Translations under genes and position numbers: made by a program | Source: Sneathiella sp. | GTDB lineage: Bacteria; Pseudomonadota; Alphaproteobacteria; Sneathiellales; Sneathiellaceae | Direction: 5' to 3' | Length of the DNA stretch: 64,000 nucleotides | NCBI GenBank assembly: GCA_002706985.1 | Contig: PAKP01000077.1 | Coordinates: forward strand, 44,814 to 108,813 | In this document: piece by piece, positions 1 to 7,074 of the stretch | How the letters are laid out: the number at the start of each line of letters is the position of its first letter | Position numbering within the stretch: the first letter of the stretch is position 1 | Notes under the pieces: generated by a model | The model's database searches: none | Seen by the model: only the letters and a program-made list of their open reading frames with translations | What the model was told of the DNA's origin: nothing

Positions 1-1
1 G

Positions 2-301
2 GATCCAAAGGTAATTGAGGAAGTCGTTGAGCAAAATGACTCTGTCGGGAAATGTCAGGTGGTTGGCATAGAGGTAGACGGCAAGACCCGGCCTGTTGCG
101 TTTGTCATTGCGTCGGACGTCGCGATACCGCCGGTCGAGGAAGAAGTTATCCAAAATGCAAAGTCATTGCTGGCGCATTACAAGGTGCCGCTCAAGGTGT
201 TTGTGCTGGATGCCTTTCCGACAACGGAAAGTGCGAATGGCGTAAAAATCCAGAAAACGAAACTGCGCGATATAGCGATTAGCCAGTACCAAGGCAATTA
301 G
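2..301 (+). CDS. AMP-forming acyl-CoA ligase, C-terminal fragment (gene cut by window start)
   Basis: The reading frame is open from the first base, so only the last 99 residues are visible. They match the small C-terminal lid domain of ANL-superfamily acyl-CoA ligases: a beta-rich stretch (GIEVDGKTRPVAFVI), a helix ending in LLAHYKVPLKVFVLDAF, and a terminal KIQKTKLRD segment where the catalytic lysine of the adenylation step lies. The enzyme would activate a carboxylic acid to its CoA thioester with ATP. Substrate cannot be judged from the fragment. It is followed by a 164-base gap with a Fur-like site, so it ends its transcription unit. An internal GTG at 59 is not the real start. Confidence 0.85.
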   Translation, partial: DPKVIEEVVEQNDSVGKCQVVGIEVDGKTRPVAFVIASDVAIPPVEEEVIQNAKSLLAHYKVPLKVFVLDAFPTTESANGVKIQKTKLRDIAISQYQGN

Positions 302-413
302 TCCGGCGCCACCGGTTGCGGATCGCTGTTGCAGTTAATCGGCGGCGTCCTGCTTGCCGAGAACCCTCATCAAAGGAAGATAGTCGGGATTTCCAAAAAA
401 GGGGGTTGTTTAT

Positions 414-432
414 GCTAATGATTATCATTACT
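414..432 (+). promoter_or_regulatory. Fur-box-like operator
   Basis: The 19 bases GCTAATGATTATCATTACT match the classical Fur box (GATAATGATAATCATTATC) at 15 of 19 positions. They contain a perfect 7-1-7 inverted repeat, TAATGAT-T-ATCATTA, at 416-430. The site lies 34 bases upstream of the ATG at 466 in an AT-rich stretch, where a repressor would cover a promoter. The match is direct from sequence; iron control of the downstream gene is inference. Confidence 0.7.
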
Positions 433-465
433 AATAAAGGGCTATTTTAATATCGAGCATAGGAA

Positions 466-990
466 ATGACCTCTCCAAATCTGAAACCAAACAATCTGAC
501 TGATCTATATTATCCGGAACAGCTCACGCTCTGGGGCATGAGGTTCTGGGCCGATGGGCTGCAACAGAACTACTCTCCCTATGAAACGCTGAGGGAGGCA
601 TATTCGCGCGCAAAATGTCCCGAGGGCTTACTGTCACTGGATAATTTCCTGTCACTGGTCGTCGCCGGTCACAGCCGCCCGGTTGATATTCGCTGCCCAT
701 GCTGTGATGGTATCTCTCAGGATGAATGGCGCTTGCTGCAATCGCTCGCACTGGCGCAATCAGGGAGCGAGTCATATATCTCGGACCTTATTTCTGATTT
801 TCTTCAGCCGGCGACCACCCGTATTGCCCATACCGTGATTTCAGGCTGGGCCCATGAACTCAAGAAAACGGGCCTTGTCGTGCCGATAAGGACAGCCGTT
901 TTACAAACAATCCCACTCACCCGCGCCGTCACCAAGAGTGGCGTTAATCTGAAAGTCTATACGAATCATCAAAGCACAACGACGCATTGA
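466..990 (+). CDS. Uncharacterised 174-residue protein with a CPCC motif, probably iron regulated
   Basis: I do not recognise this family. The protein is soluble (no signal peptide, no membrane segment) and mostly helical in appearance. The N-terminal part is rich in aromatic residues (LYYPEQLTLWGMRFWADG). Residues about 79-82 read CPCC, followed by DG, which could bind a metal or form a disulfide. The C-terminal third is more basic. The ATG at 466 has a modest AGGA-type ribosome site (AGGAAATG). The gene stands alone between an acyl-CoA ligase and a convergent stress-type gene, and a near-consensus Fur box lies just upstream. A role in iron or heme homeostasis is only a guess from that site. 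Confidence 0.75.
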   Translation: MTSPNLKPNNLTDLYYPEQLTLWGMRFWADGLQQNYSPYETLREAYSRAKCPEGLLSLDNFLSLVVAGHSRPVDIRCPCCDGISQDEWRLLQSLALAQSGSESYISDLISDFLQPATTRIAHTVISGWAHELKKTGLVVPIRTAVLQTIPLTRAVTKSGVNLKVYTNHQSTTTH

Positions 991-991
991 C

Positions 992-1019
992 GCGGCAGGG
1001 TTGGGAGTGTCCCCGCCGC
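992..1019. terminator. Convergent stem-loop, possible bidirectional terminator
   Basis: GCGGCAGGG (992-1000) pairs with CCCCGCCGC (1011-1019) around a 10-base loop, with one A-C mismatch. It lies exactly between two convergent genes. No U-tract follows on either strand, so it is a weak intrinsic terminator at best. Confidence 0.4.
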
Positions 1020-1034
1020 ATATTGATGTGAGAA

Positions 1035-1661
1035 TTATCGCAGCAAGGGGTCGGGGTTGAAGTCATGCAACGGGATGTCGTCGGTTCCCCAGCTTCGGGT
1101 GATTGAAAGAGCCCGGACGTCCTGACCACCTGCTTTTTCAAGGATTGAAATGACTTCCTTCTCGTGCTCTTCATCCCGAACTTCCACCCATAGGAGCAGG
1201 CCGCCACTCGACAGATGATCAGAGAGGCTATCCGCCTGTTGTTTTGAGATGGCGAGCGCTGCGAGAGACCCTATGCCGGCGCCCGCTGCCGCACCCGCGG
1301 CCGCGATAAGGGCGGCAAAGGCGAGCGTTCCACCGGAGGCGACCACGGCCATGCCAGCGCCTGCGCCGCCAATATACATGGGTATGCCCATGGCGGCGGC
1401 CCTGCCTTCCGCTCTCTCGTGTCTGTCAGCGAAGAGCTGCCGGGGGATATTCTGGGTATCCTTGAATTCTGCAATCGATTCGTATCTGTGGCCGAGTTTG
1501 GCCTTTACCGCATCATGACTGGCCATCATGTTGATCGCGGCGCGATCCGTTCCTGATTTTTCTACACTTTCAATGGCATCTTCGAATTGGGTCGTGTCGT
1601 CAAATCGACCGACGACTTCACGGACCGTATATGTTTCATTGTCCTTATCAGGTGTAGACAT
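1035..1661 (-). CDS. Glycine-rich membrane-associated protein, general-stress-protein-17M-like N-terminus
   Basis: The 208-residue protein has three parts. Residues 1-80 form a soluble domain starting with a Val-Gly-Arg-Phe strand and a helix, like the YflT/GSP17M stress domain that responds to osmotic or heat stress in other bacteria. Residues about 90-140 are a long Gly/Ala-rich hydrophobic stretch (glycine zipper) able to cross or insert in a membrane. Residues about 150-190 form an alpha/beta tail (LLLWVEVRDEEHEKEVISIL). The start is well supported by GAGGAGG four bases upstream of the ATG. It is monocistronic and convergent with the preceding gene. The assignment to a stress-protein family is moderate; the biochemical role is unknown. 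Confidence 0.75.
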   Translation of the reverse strand: MSTPDKDNETYTVREVVGRFDDTTQFEDAIESVEKSGTDRAAINMMASHDAVKAKLGHRYESIAEFKDTQNIPRQLFADRHERAEGRAAAMGIPMYIGGAGAGMAVVASGGTLAFAALIAAAGAAAGAGIGSLAALAISKQQADSLSDHLSSGGLLLWVEVRDEEHEKEVISILEKAGGQDVRALSITRSWGTDDIPLHDFNPDPLLR

Positions 1662-1746
1662 AAAACCTCCTCAGGGCTTAGCTGTTAAACAAAATACAAA
1701 CATCAAAACAGGGCGTTGCATGTTCACGCAACTAAGTCTCCCGTTC

Positions 1747-1759
1747 TGCCTGCCAGGCA
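1747..1759. repeat. Perfect 13-base palindrome TGCCTG-C-CAGGCA
   Basis: A 6-1-6 perfect inverted repeat lies 86 bases upstream of the start of the glycine-rich stress-type gene that reads leftward. It may be an operator or a chance palindrome. No regulator gene is adjacent. Confidence 0.3.
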
Positions 1760-1917
1760 ACACACGCGCCGACAGATCACATGCCTTCTATATATGACCT
1801 ATGCTTATTTTCTCGTTTATCAACAGTGGGTTCGTCCCAAGGAATGGGCTTACAGTTGAGAGGAGGGTGTAGGAAGGAGATTTTTTTGGCAACAAAAGCC
1901 TTAAAAAGTAACCGCTT

Positions 1918-2709
1918 CTATCCGGAGTAATTTTGCAGCCGAACCCCTTTTTTGGGGCCGGTTAGAGGAGGGCCAGCAAAACACTGACAGTTCTCCATCC
2001 AGAGCATGGCGTCTGCACCCGTTACCTCCAGGTCCGTGTCCCGTATATTTCGCCGCTGTGTTACCACAAGGCAGAATTCCTCGGCCCGTCCGACAATGCT
2101 CGGAAGGTCCGGCTGGTCGTTCCATAGCCAGTTGGCACCCGATGGAGAAACAAGCTCGACGCGCACTTTTGCCTCCGGCGGTGTCATGTTCCGGTTGGTG
2201 AAGGACCAGTCAAAGGTGATAACGCCAAGATGCGCGATATTCCTTATGCGATCAGTGTGATCGCGCTGATGACCGAGGGCATCATAAATGTCCTGTCCAT
2301 GTGCCCAGGTTTGCGCTAAGCGCGCGGTCGCGAATGATTTCACACTCATGTCCGGGCCAAACCAGGGAAGCCGGCCTTTGTCCGGCAGATCATCAAGATG
2401 CGTTGAAAGCCGCTCGTACCAGCCGCGCCAAACATCGATCAGTTCTTCGGGATCGTGAATGGCGAGATATTCACCGACAGTCTCGGCAAGAGGCTTTTCG
2501 GTAAATTTTGGCGCAAACTCCTCGGCAAGGTCGGCGAAAGCCGCAGGATTTTCGATGGCAAGAAGCGATACCTTGTCAAAATAGGCGATATGGCTAAGCT
2601 GATCATAGACGCTTCGGGTCGTTCCGGGCGTCAGCTTATTGAAGTCGTCCTGGCCGAGTTTACTTACAAACCGGTCAAGAGCGCGATATTCCTGAAGCAA
2701 TTCAGACAT
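1918..2709 (-). CDS. TIGR03084-like DinB/MDMPI-fold metal-binding protein
   Basis: The 263-residue protein resembles the TIGR03084 family, related to mycothiol-dependent maleylpyruvate isomerase and DinB four-helix proteins. The N-terminal half carries helices with conserved histidines (His40 in QLSHIAYFD and His137 in TWAHGQDIYDAL) that would ligate a metal. The C-terminal half is a smaller beta-rich domain (VRVELVSPSG, EVTGADAMLWMEN). Family members occur next to acyl-CoA degradation genes in actinobacteria and proteobacteria, but no reaction is firmly established. Here it is the last gene of the leftward beta-oxidation-type operon, 18 bases after an acyl-CoA dehydrogenase, which suggests a role in the same pathway. 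Confidence 0.75.
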   Translation of the reverse strand: MSELLQEYRALDRFVSKLGQDDFNKLTPGTTRSVYDQLSHIAYFDKVSLLAIENPAAFADLAEEFAPKFTEKPLAETVGEYLAIHDPEELIDVWRGWYERLSTHLDDLPDKGRLPWFGPDMSVKSFATARLAQTWAHGQDIYDALGHQRDHTDRIRNIAHLGVITFDWSFTNRNMTPPEAKVRVELVSPSGANWLWNDQPDLPSIVGRAEEFCLVVTQRRNIRDTDLEVTGADAMLWMENCQCFAGPPLTGPKKGVRLQNYSG

Positions 2710-2727
2710 GAAGGAACCCGTGAAATA

Positions 2728-3885
2728 TTACTTCTGTGAGGGCATGATGCCCATTTCCTTGCAGATGACCTGAAGCATGACTTCATTTGCGCCCCCGCCG
2801 ACGGCTGTTTGCCGGGCTTCCCGATATACGCGGGAAATGAAGGTCTCATTCATGAAGCCCTGACCACCCCAGAACTGTGTCAGTTCCACCGGAATTTCCA
2901 TGGAAAGCCGGCCGATGAGGAATTTCGCCATGCTTGCAAGTTTGGTGACGTTCTCGCCTGCTACATATTTCTCGGTGGCCTGATATAGCAGCGCGCGCAC
3001 GGACTCGATTTTCGACTGGAACTCCGCAATCTTGAAGTGGATGATCTGATTATCGAGCAATGGTTTGCCGAAAGCGACGCGCTGGGAGAGATATTCGACG
3101 GTCTCCTCAATCGCAATTTCCAGAAAGCGTATGGAGCGGGCAACGACGAACAACCGTTCCTCCTGAAACTGTTGCATCTGGTATATGAAGCCCTTGCCTT
3201 CCTCTCCGATCAGGTTCCGCTGAGGGACGCGGACGTCATCGAAGAAGAGAAGGGCGGTATCAGAGGATTTATAGCCGACTTTATCAAGCTTCTTGCCAAC
3301 AGAAACGCCTTTCGACTTCAGCGGGACGACGATCAGCGATTTGTTCCGGTGCGGTCCGTTTTCGCCGGAAGTGTTGACCAGAAGACAAATCCAGTCGCCC
3401 TGAACACCGTTGGTGATCCACATTTTGCTGCCGTTGATGATATAGTCGTCCCCGTCCTTCACGGCAGTGGTTTTGATATTGGCAACATCCGACCCGGCGC
3501 CGGCTTCACTGACGCCGATGCAGCCAACGAGATCGCCAGCGATTGTTGGCGCAAGATACTCGGCTTTCAGCTCTTCAGAGCCATAGTTTGTAAGAGCGGG
3601 GGTGCACATGTTGGTCTGAACGCCAATAGCGGAGCAGATCCCCATGGTCCTGAGGTTGCCAAGTTCCTCGGCAAAAGCGACTTCAAATGAAAAATCGAGA
3701 TCCGAGCCGCCGTATTCAGTGGGTTTGCCGATTCCGAGCAGGCCTGCCTCGCCAAGCTTTTTCATAACCTGATGGGCCGGAAAAATTCCTTCTTCCTCCC
3801 ATTGATCGACGAAAGGATTGATATGTTGGTCAATGATTTTGCGTGTAACGCTTCTTAGCTCATCATGTTCATGCGTCCAGATCAT
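2728..3885 (-). CDS. Acyl-CoA dehydrogenase, helix-G-glutamate type
   Basis: A full-length 385-residue FAD-dependent acyl-CoA dehydrogenase that introduces an alpha-beta double bond into an acyl-CoA. It shows the FAD/substrate motif GVSEAGAGSDVA near residues 124-135, the MWITNG strand near 155, and the C-terminal helical domain. The usual catalytic YEGT motif near the C-terminus is replaced by VGGGANEVM (residues 362-370). A glutamate in FQEERL (242/243) lies where isovaleryl-CoA dehydrogenase carries its base. That suggests a branched or unusual acyl substrate. The gene lies 42 bases after the MaoC hydratase. It differs in type from the other dehydrogenase of the operon at 7075, so two oxidation steps or a heteromeric pair are possible. 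Confidence 0.92.
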   Translation of the reverse strand: MIWTHEHDELRSVTRKIIDQHINPFVDQWEEEGIFPAHQVMKKLGEAGLLGIGKPTEYGGSDLDFSFEVAFAEELGNLRTMGICSAIGVQTNMCTPALTNYGSEELKAEYLAPTIAGDLVGCIGVSEAGAGSDVANIKTTAVKDGDDYIINGSKMWITNGVQGDWICLLVNTSGENGPHRNKSLIVVPLKSKGVSVGKKLDKVGYKSSDTALLFFDDVRVPQRNLIGEEGKGFIYQMQQFQEERLFVVARSIRFLEIAIEETVEYLSQRVAFGKPLLDNQIIHFKIAEFQSKIESVRALLYQATEKYVAGENVTKLASMAKFLIGRLSMEIPVELTQFWGGQGFMNETFISRVYREARQTAVGGGANEVMLQVICKEMGIMPSQK

Positions 3886-3927
3886 TTCTCGGTGCCTTTA
3901 TTCGTTATGTGAGAAACCAGGGGCCGA

Positions 3928-4290
3928 TTACAGCTCAAGCCAGCCCTTGATGACGACATCATCATTCTGTGTTTTTACAAAAACCTCATACCGGTTCGGA
4001 TCTTCGGTCGACTGGTGACCGCCTGCCGTAACCGTATCGCCGTTCCGCACGGGCTTTGAGAAGCGAATGTTCAGCTTCGCCGCGGCGACGGCGTCTTTGC
4101 CAAAACTGCGGGCAGCGGATTGCCAGATGAGGGAGAGTGACATCGTCCCATGGGCGATCACGTCGCCGAACGGCGTATTCTTGGCAAATTCCGGATCAAC
4201 ATGAATGGGGTTATAGTCATTCGTGATCTTCGCATATTTCTGGATTGCCGAATGATTGACCGTGAGGCTGCTTTCAATAAGGTTCTGCAT
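3928..4290 (-). CDS. MaoC-like enoyl-CoA hydratase, catalytic subunit (ChsH1-like)
   Basis: A 120-residue single hotdog-fold protein of the R-specific hydratase (MaoC) family. The hydratase-2 motif is intact: Asp25 and His30 in NDYNPIH, followed by FGDVIAHGTM, as in enzymes that add water to 2-enoyl-CoA. The start at 4290 leaves one base after the stop of the upstream hotdog gene; a longer in-frame extension upstream would overlap that gene and is unlikely. The upstream neighbour is a second hotdog protein without these catalytic residues. In the ChsH1-ChsH2 steroid hydratase the catalytic Asp/His pair also sits on only one of two subunits. A heteromeric hydratase is inferred from that analogy. 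Confidence 0.88.
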   Translation of the reverse strand: MQNLIESSLTVNHSAIQKYAKITNDYNPIHVDPEFAKNTPFGDVIAHGTMSLSLIWQSAARSFGKDAVAAAKLNIRFSKPVRNGDTVTAGGHQSTEDPNRYEVFVKTQNDDVVIKGWLEL

Positions 4291-4291
4291 C

Positions 4292-4687
4292 TCACCCTCC
4301 CCAGATGATGCCCATGGACCCGGTGAACAACAGCTCGCCGTTCTGATCATGGGATTGTGTTTCGAAATAGACCCAGTTGTTACTCTTACGGGTTTCTTTT
4401 TCCTTACAGAGGGTTGTGGTGATAATTTCATCTCCGAGTTTAGGGAATTTATGCACCGTGAATTCCTGAGTACCATGAATATTGCCTTTCGGGCGCGGTT
4501 GTACCGTCGCGAGAAAGGCGCGCATGGTAATTGCGGAAATCATGCCTGGTGGTAGTTCCGGGAGGTCTTCTTTATCTTCCGGAAACAGTTCGAGCCAGTC
4601 TGCAGCGACGTCATCATCGAAATATTGGGTGTTGGTCCCGAGGTTGTCCCCCGGTGTTAGTTTTTCAAATGTCAGCATTGGTCTCAT
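4292..4687 (-). CDS. Hotdog-fold MaoC partner subunit lacking catalytic residues (ChsH2 N-domain-like)
   Basis: A 131-residue protein with the layout of the N-terminal hotdog of MaoC-type dehydratases: FEKLTPGD near the start, a central helix (GMISAITMRAFLATV), and strands with the pattern EFTVHKFPKLGDEI. The Asp-x-Asn-Pro-x-His motif is absent, so it is probably a non-catalytic partner. The start at 4687 gives tight packing with the DUF35 gene (one base between stop and start). Together with the downstream catalytic MaoC protein and the upstream DUF35 protein it separates into three genes what is a two-domain ChsH2 plus ChsH1 in actinobacteria. Confidence 0.8.
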   Translation of the reverse strand: MRPMLTFEKLTPGDNLGTNTQYFDDDVAADWLELFPEDKEDLPELPPGMISAITMRAFLATVQPRPKGNIHGTQEFTVHKFPKLGDEIITTTLCKEKETRKSNNWVYFETQSHDQNGELLFTGSMGIIWGG

Positions 4688-4688
4688 T

Positions 4689-5087
4689 TCAAATTGCTTT
4701 TGCCTGAGGAATTTTTTGATCGCCACGTGCCTCGAACGTGAGCTCGATATCCATGCCGATGTGAACATCCACGACATCACACCCGATAACATTCATCATG
4801 GCGCGGACGCCTTCCTCCAGATCGATCAATGCCAGAACATAGGGCAGGTCTTCCTTGAAAGCCGGGCTTGGCGCATGGTTTACGACGGTGAAGGTCTTGA
4901 CCTTTCCCCGTCCGCTGGCTGGCTGCCAGTCAAGGTCACTGCCATGACAATGCTTGCAGATCGCGCGCGGATAGAACTGGTTCTTTCCACAGGAGTTACA
5001 GGTCTGGATGAGGAATTTCTCCTCATTGCAGGCCTTCCAGAATTCAACGGAATCGGGATTGGGGACTGGAATTGGTTTTTCGGTCAT
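4689..5087 (-). CDS. DUF35 Zn-ribbon/OB-fold protein, partner of the thiolase-fold enzyme
   Basis: A 132-residue protein with an N-terminal rubredoxin-like zinc ribbon (CNSCG near residues 30-35 and CKHC about 15 residues later) followed by an OB-fold (KVKTFTVVNHAP, VLALIDLEEGVRAM, IGMDIELTFEARGD). Proteins of this family bind thiolase-like enzymes; in ChsH2 the DUF35 domain is required for the Ltp2 aldolase. The ATG at 5087 is preferred over ATG 5093 because GGAGG lies eight bases upstream of it and only two bases from the other. The stop of the thiolase-fold gene is two bases upstream, so the pair is translationally coupled. Confidence 0.88.
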   Translation of the reverse strand: MTEKPIPVPNPDSVEFWKACNEEKFLIQTCNSCGKNQFYPRAICKHCHGSDLDWQPASGRGKVKTFTVVNHAPSPAFKEDLPYVLALIDLEEGVRAMMNVIGCDVVDVHIGMDIELTFEARGDQKIPQAKAI

Positions 5088-5089
5088 AT

Positions 5090-6241
5090 TCATGTCCTCC
5101 CGAAAACGAGTGAGCAATGGGCGGATAGAATGCCGCCGTCTCCATGGACAAAGGCGATTTCACTGTCCTTGACCTGCCGTCCTTCCGCCTCATGGCGCAA
5201 TTGACGGACGGCTTCGACAACATGGAACATGCCGCCTGCCGCCCCGGAATGGCCATAGCTCATCAGGCCGCCATGGGTGTTGCAGGGGAGCTGGCCGTCC
5301 AGTTTTAGCGCGCCGGAAAGACAGGCAGGACCCGCTTCTCCGCGCTCAAAAAAGCCGATGGATTCCAGCTCCATCAGAAGGGTGATGGTGAAGGAGTCAT
5401 ATATTTCAGCGACATCCACGTCTTTCGCCGTAATACCGGCACGTCCGAACGCCGTATGCGCCGCATGTTTACAGCCAAAATCACTGAGGGAAGGGGCCGC
5501 CATGATATGCTCATGCGTATGTCCCTGACCGGTTCCCAGAATCTCGATCGGCTTCTTTGCCGCGTCGGCTCCGGTTTCGCCTGCGCTGACAATAATTGCC
5601 GCGCCTCCGTCCGAAATGAGACAGCAGTCCAGAACATGAAGTGGGCTGGCGATCATACGGCTATTCAACACGTCCTCGATGGTGATGGGCGTTCTTCTAT
5701 GTGCTTTCGTATTGCGTATGGCATGCTCGCGCGCGGATACGGATATTGAGGCCAGCTGCTCAGACGTGGTGCCATATTCATTCATGTAATGATTGGCGAC
5801 GAGGGCGTAGGCGGCGGGGACGGACATACCGTAGGGGTGCTCATACTGGGCGTGACCGACTTTTGCGAGGGTTGCAACCGCGCCGCCCTTCGGCATGCCG
5901 GTTAATCGGTTATCGCCGGTCACAACAAGAACATTGCGGCACATCCCGCTTTCGACAAGGGCCGCGGCCTGCATCACCATGACGCAAGCCGTCGCGCCGC
6001 CGACTTCAATGGCGGCGTTAAATTTCGGCTGGATATTCATATATTCGCAGAAAACTGAACTCAGCATGAGATGCGGTTCGGTAAAGGAATAGGCGCAGAG
6101 CACACCGTCGATATCCGCCTTGTTGAGCCCCGCGTCGGTGATCGCCCCGAGGGCGGCTTCCGCATGTAATCCCATGCAACTGCTGCCATGGAGCTCCCCG
6201 ACATCGGTGTCATAGGCGCCCGTGATAATTGCTTTCTTCAT
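5090..6241 (-). CDS. Thiolase-fold protein without the nucleophilic Cys, candidate Ltp2-type aldolase
   Basis: A 383-residue thiolase-superfamily protein of the SCP2/lipid-transfer type. Ungapped comparison with the intact thiolase encoded at 39205 shows Gly82 (IEVGGATAC) at the position of its nucleophilic Cys86 (IENACASAS). The GH motif (His331 in SYGHSG) is kept. Tyr281 (EIYDSF) and Tyr329 (MSYGHSG) lie where Ltp2 aldolases have catalytic tyrosines, as far as I recall that family. It pairs with the DUF35 gene immediately downstream. This combination suggests retro-aldol cleavage of a beta-hydroxyacyl-CoA, not classical thiolysis. The alternative is an ordinary thiolase-like protein with an unplaced cysteine such as Cys86. 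Confidence 0.88.
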   Translation of the reverse strand: MKKAIITGAYDTDVGELHGSSCMGLHAEAALGAITDAGLNKADIDGVLCAYSFTEPHLMLSSVFCEYMNIQPKFNAAIEVGGATACVMVMQAAALVESGMCRNVLVVTGDNRLTGMPKGGAVATLAKVGHAQYEHPYGMSVPAAYALVANHYMNEYGTTSEQLASISVSAREHAIRNTKAHRRTPITIEDVLNSRMIASPLHVLDCCLISDGGAAIIVSAGETGADAAKKPIEILGTGQGHTHEHIMAAPSLSDFGCKHAAHTAFGRAGITAKDVDVAEIYDSFTITLLMELESIGFFERGEAGPACLSGALKLDGQLPCNTHGGLMSYGHSGAAGGMFHVVEAVRQLRHEAEGRQVKDSEIAFVHGDGGILSAHCSLVFGRT

Positions 6242-6254
6242 TTAAAGGGCCTCT

Positions 6255-7070
6255 TTATTTTATTTTTTCAGTGTCCCAGTTAAATTTCAGGGGTTCTTTT
6301 TTAAGGAACCGGGAAACGGCATCATAGTGATATTCCGTATCCAGGCAGATCGCCTGCGCATAGCTCTCCATTTCGGAAAGTGCGCGTTGATCCAGCTCCG
6401 ATGACTTGTTGAGGATTGTCTTTGCCATTCCAATGGCATCCCGGGACGCGCTCTTGAACTGGCCGGCAAAGGCCATGGCATGCGCAAGAAGATCATCTTC
6501 CGGTACAATCTCGCGAACGATCCCGAGTGATTTTGCCTCCTCAGGTTTCAGGGTTCTGGCCGTGAAAACGATATCCTTCGCCGCCTGCAAACCGACAATT
6601 CGCGGAAGCAGGAAAAAGCCGCCGAGATCGGGCACCAGGCCGATCCGGCCAAAGACGGCGCAGAAACGAGCGCGCGGTGAGGCGAACACGAAATCCGCGG
6701 CAAGGGCGAGGTTAAATCCGGCGCCGAATGCCGGGCCATCAACCGCCGAGATGACGGGGAGCTCAAGGTCGACGAGTTCCCGGAACCATAGATGCAAATC
6801 CTGTATTCTGGTGCGGTTGGTCGTGGTCGGCCGCCGCGCTTCGCTTAAGGATTTAAGATCGCCCCCTGCGCAAAAGGCACCGCCTGATCCGGTAATGACC
6901 AGGGCGGCAATATCCTTGTTATGGCGAATGTCGAGGATCACCTTGGTCAGGTCCGCACGCATTGGCAGATCCAGCGCGTTTTTGCTTTCCGGGCGATTGA
7001 GCGTCACAAGGCCGATATTGTCCTTGATCTCAAATGTCAGGGTTTGGAAGTCGGTTGCATTGTTGTTCAT
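6255..7070 (-). CDS. Crotonase-family enoyl-CoA isomerase/hydratase, PaaG-like
   Basis: The start at 7070 (MNNNATDF, 271 residues) has a GGAG site and sits four bases from the preceding gene; an upstream start would overlap that gene. The crotonase fold is clear: GSGGAFCAGGDL (oxyanion hole, residues 61-72) and DGPAFGAGFNLALAADF. Both glutamates of classical enoyl-CoA hydratase are missing: Asn120 replaces the first and the PE motif is absent. GLVPDLGG (Asp148) matches the PaaG-type isomerases, whose acid residue is this aspartate. It may shift a double bond instead of hydrating it, which would fit with a separate MaoC hydratase in the operon. Confidence 0.9.
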   Translation of the reverse strand: MNNNATDFQTLTFEIKDNIGLVTLNRPESKNALDLPMRADLTKVILDIRHNKDIAALVITGSGGAFCAGGDLKSLSEARRPTTTNRTRIQDLHLWFRELVDLELPVISAVDGPAFGAGFNLALAADFVFASPRARFCAVFGRIGLVPDLGGFFLLPRIVGLQAAKDIVFTARTLKPEEAKSLGIVREIVPEDDLLAHAMAFAGQFKSASRDAIGMAKTILNKSSELDQRALSEMESYAQAICLDTEYHYDAVSRFLKKEPLKFNWDTEKIK

Positions 7071-7074
7071 TATT

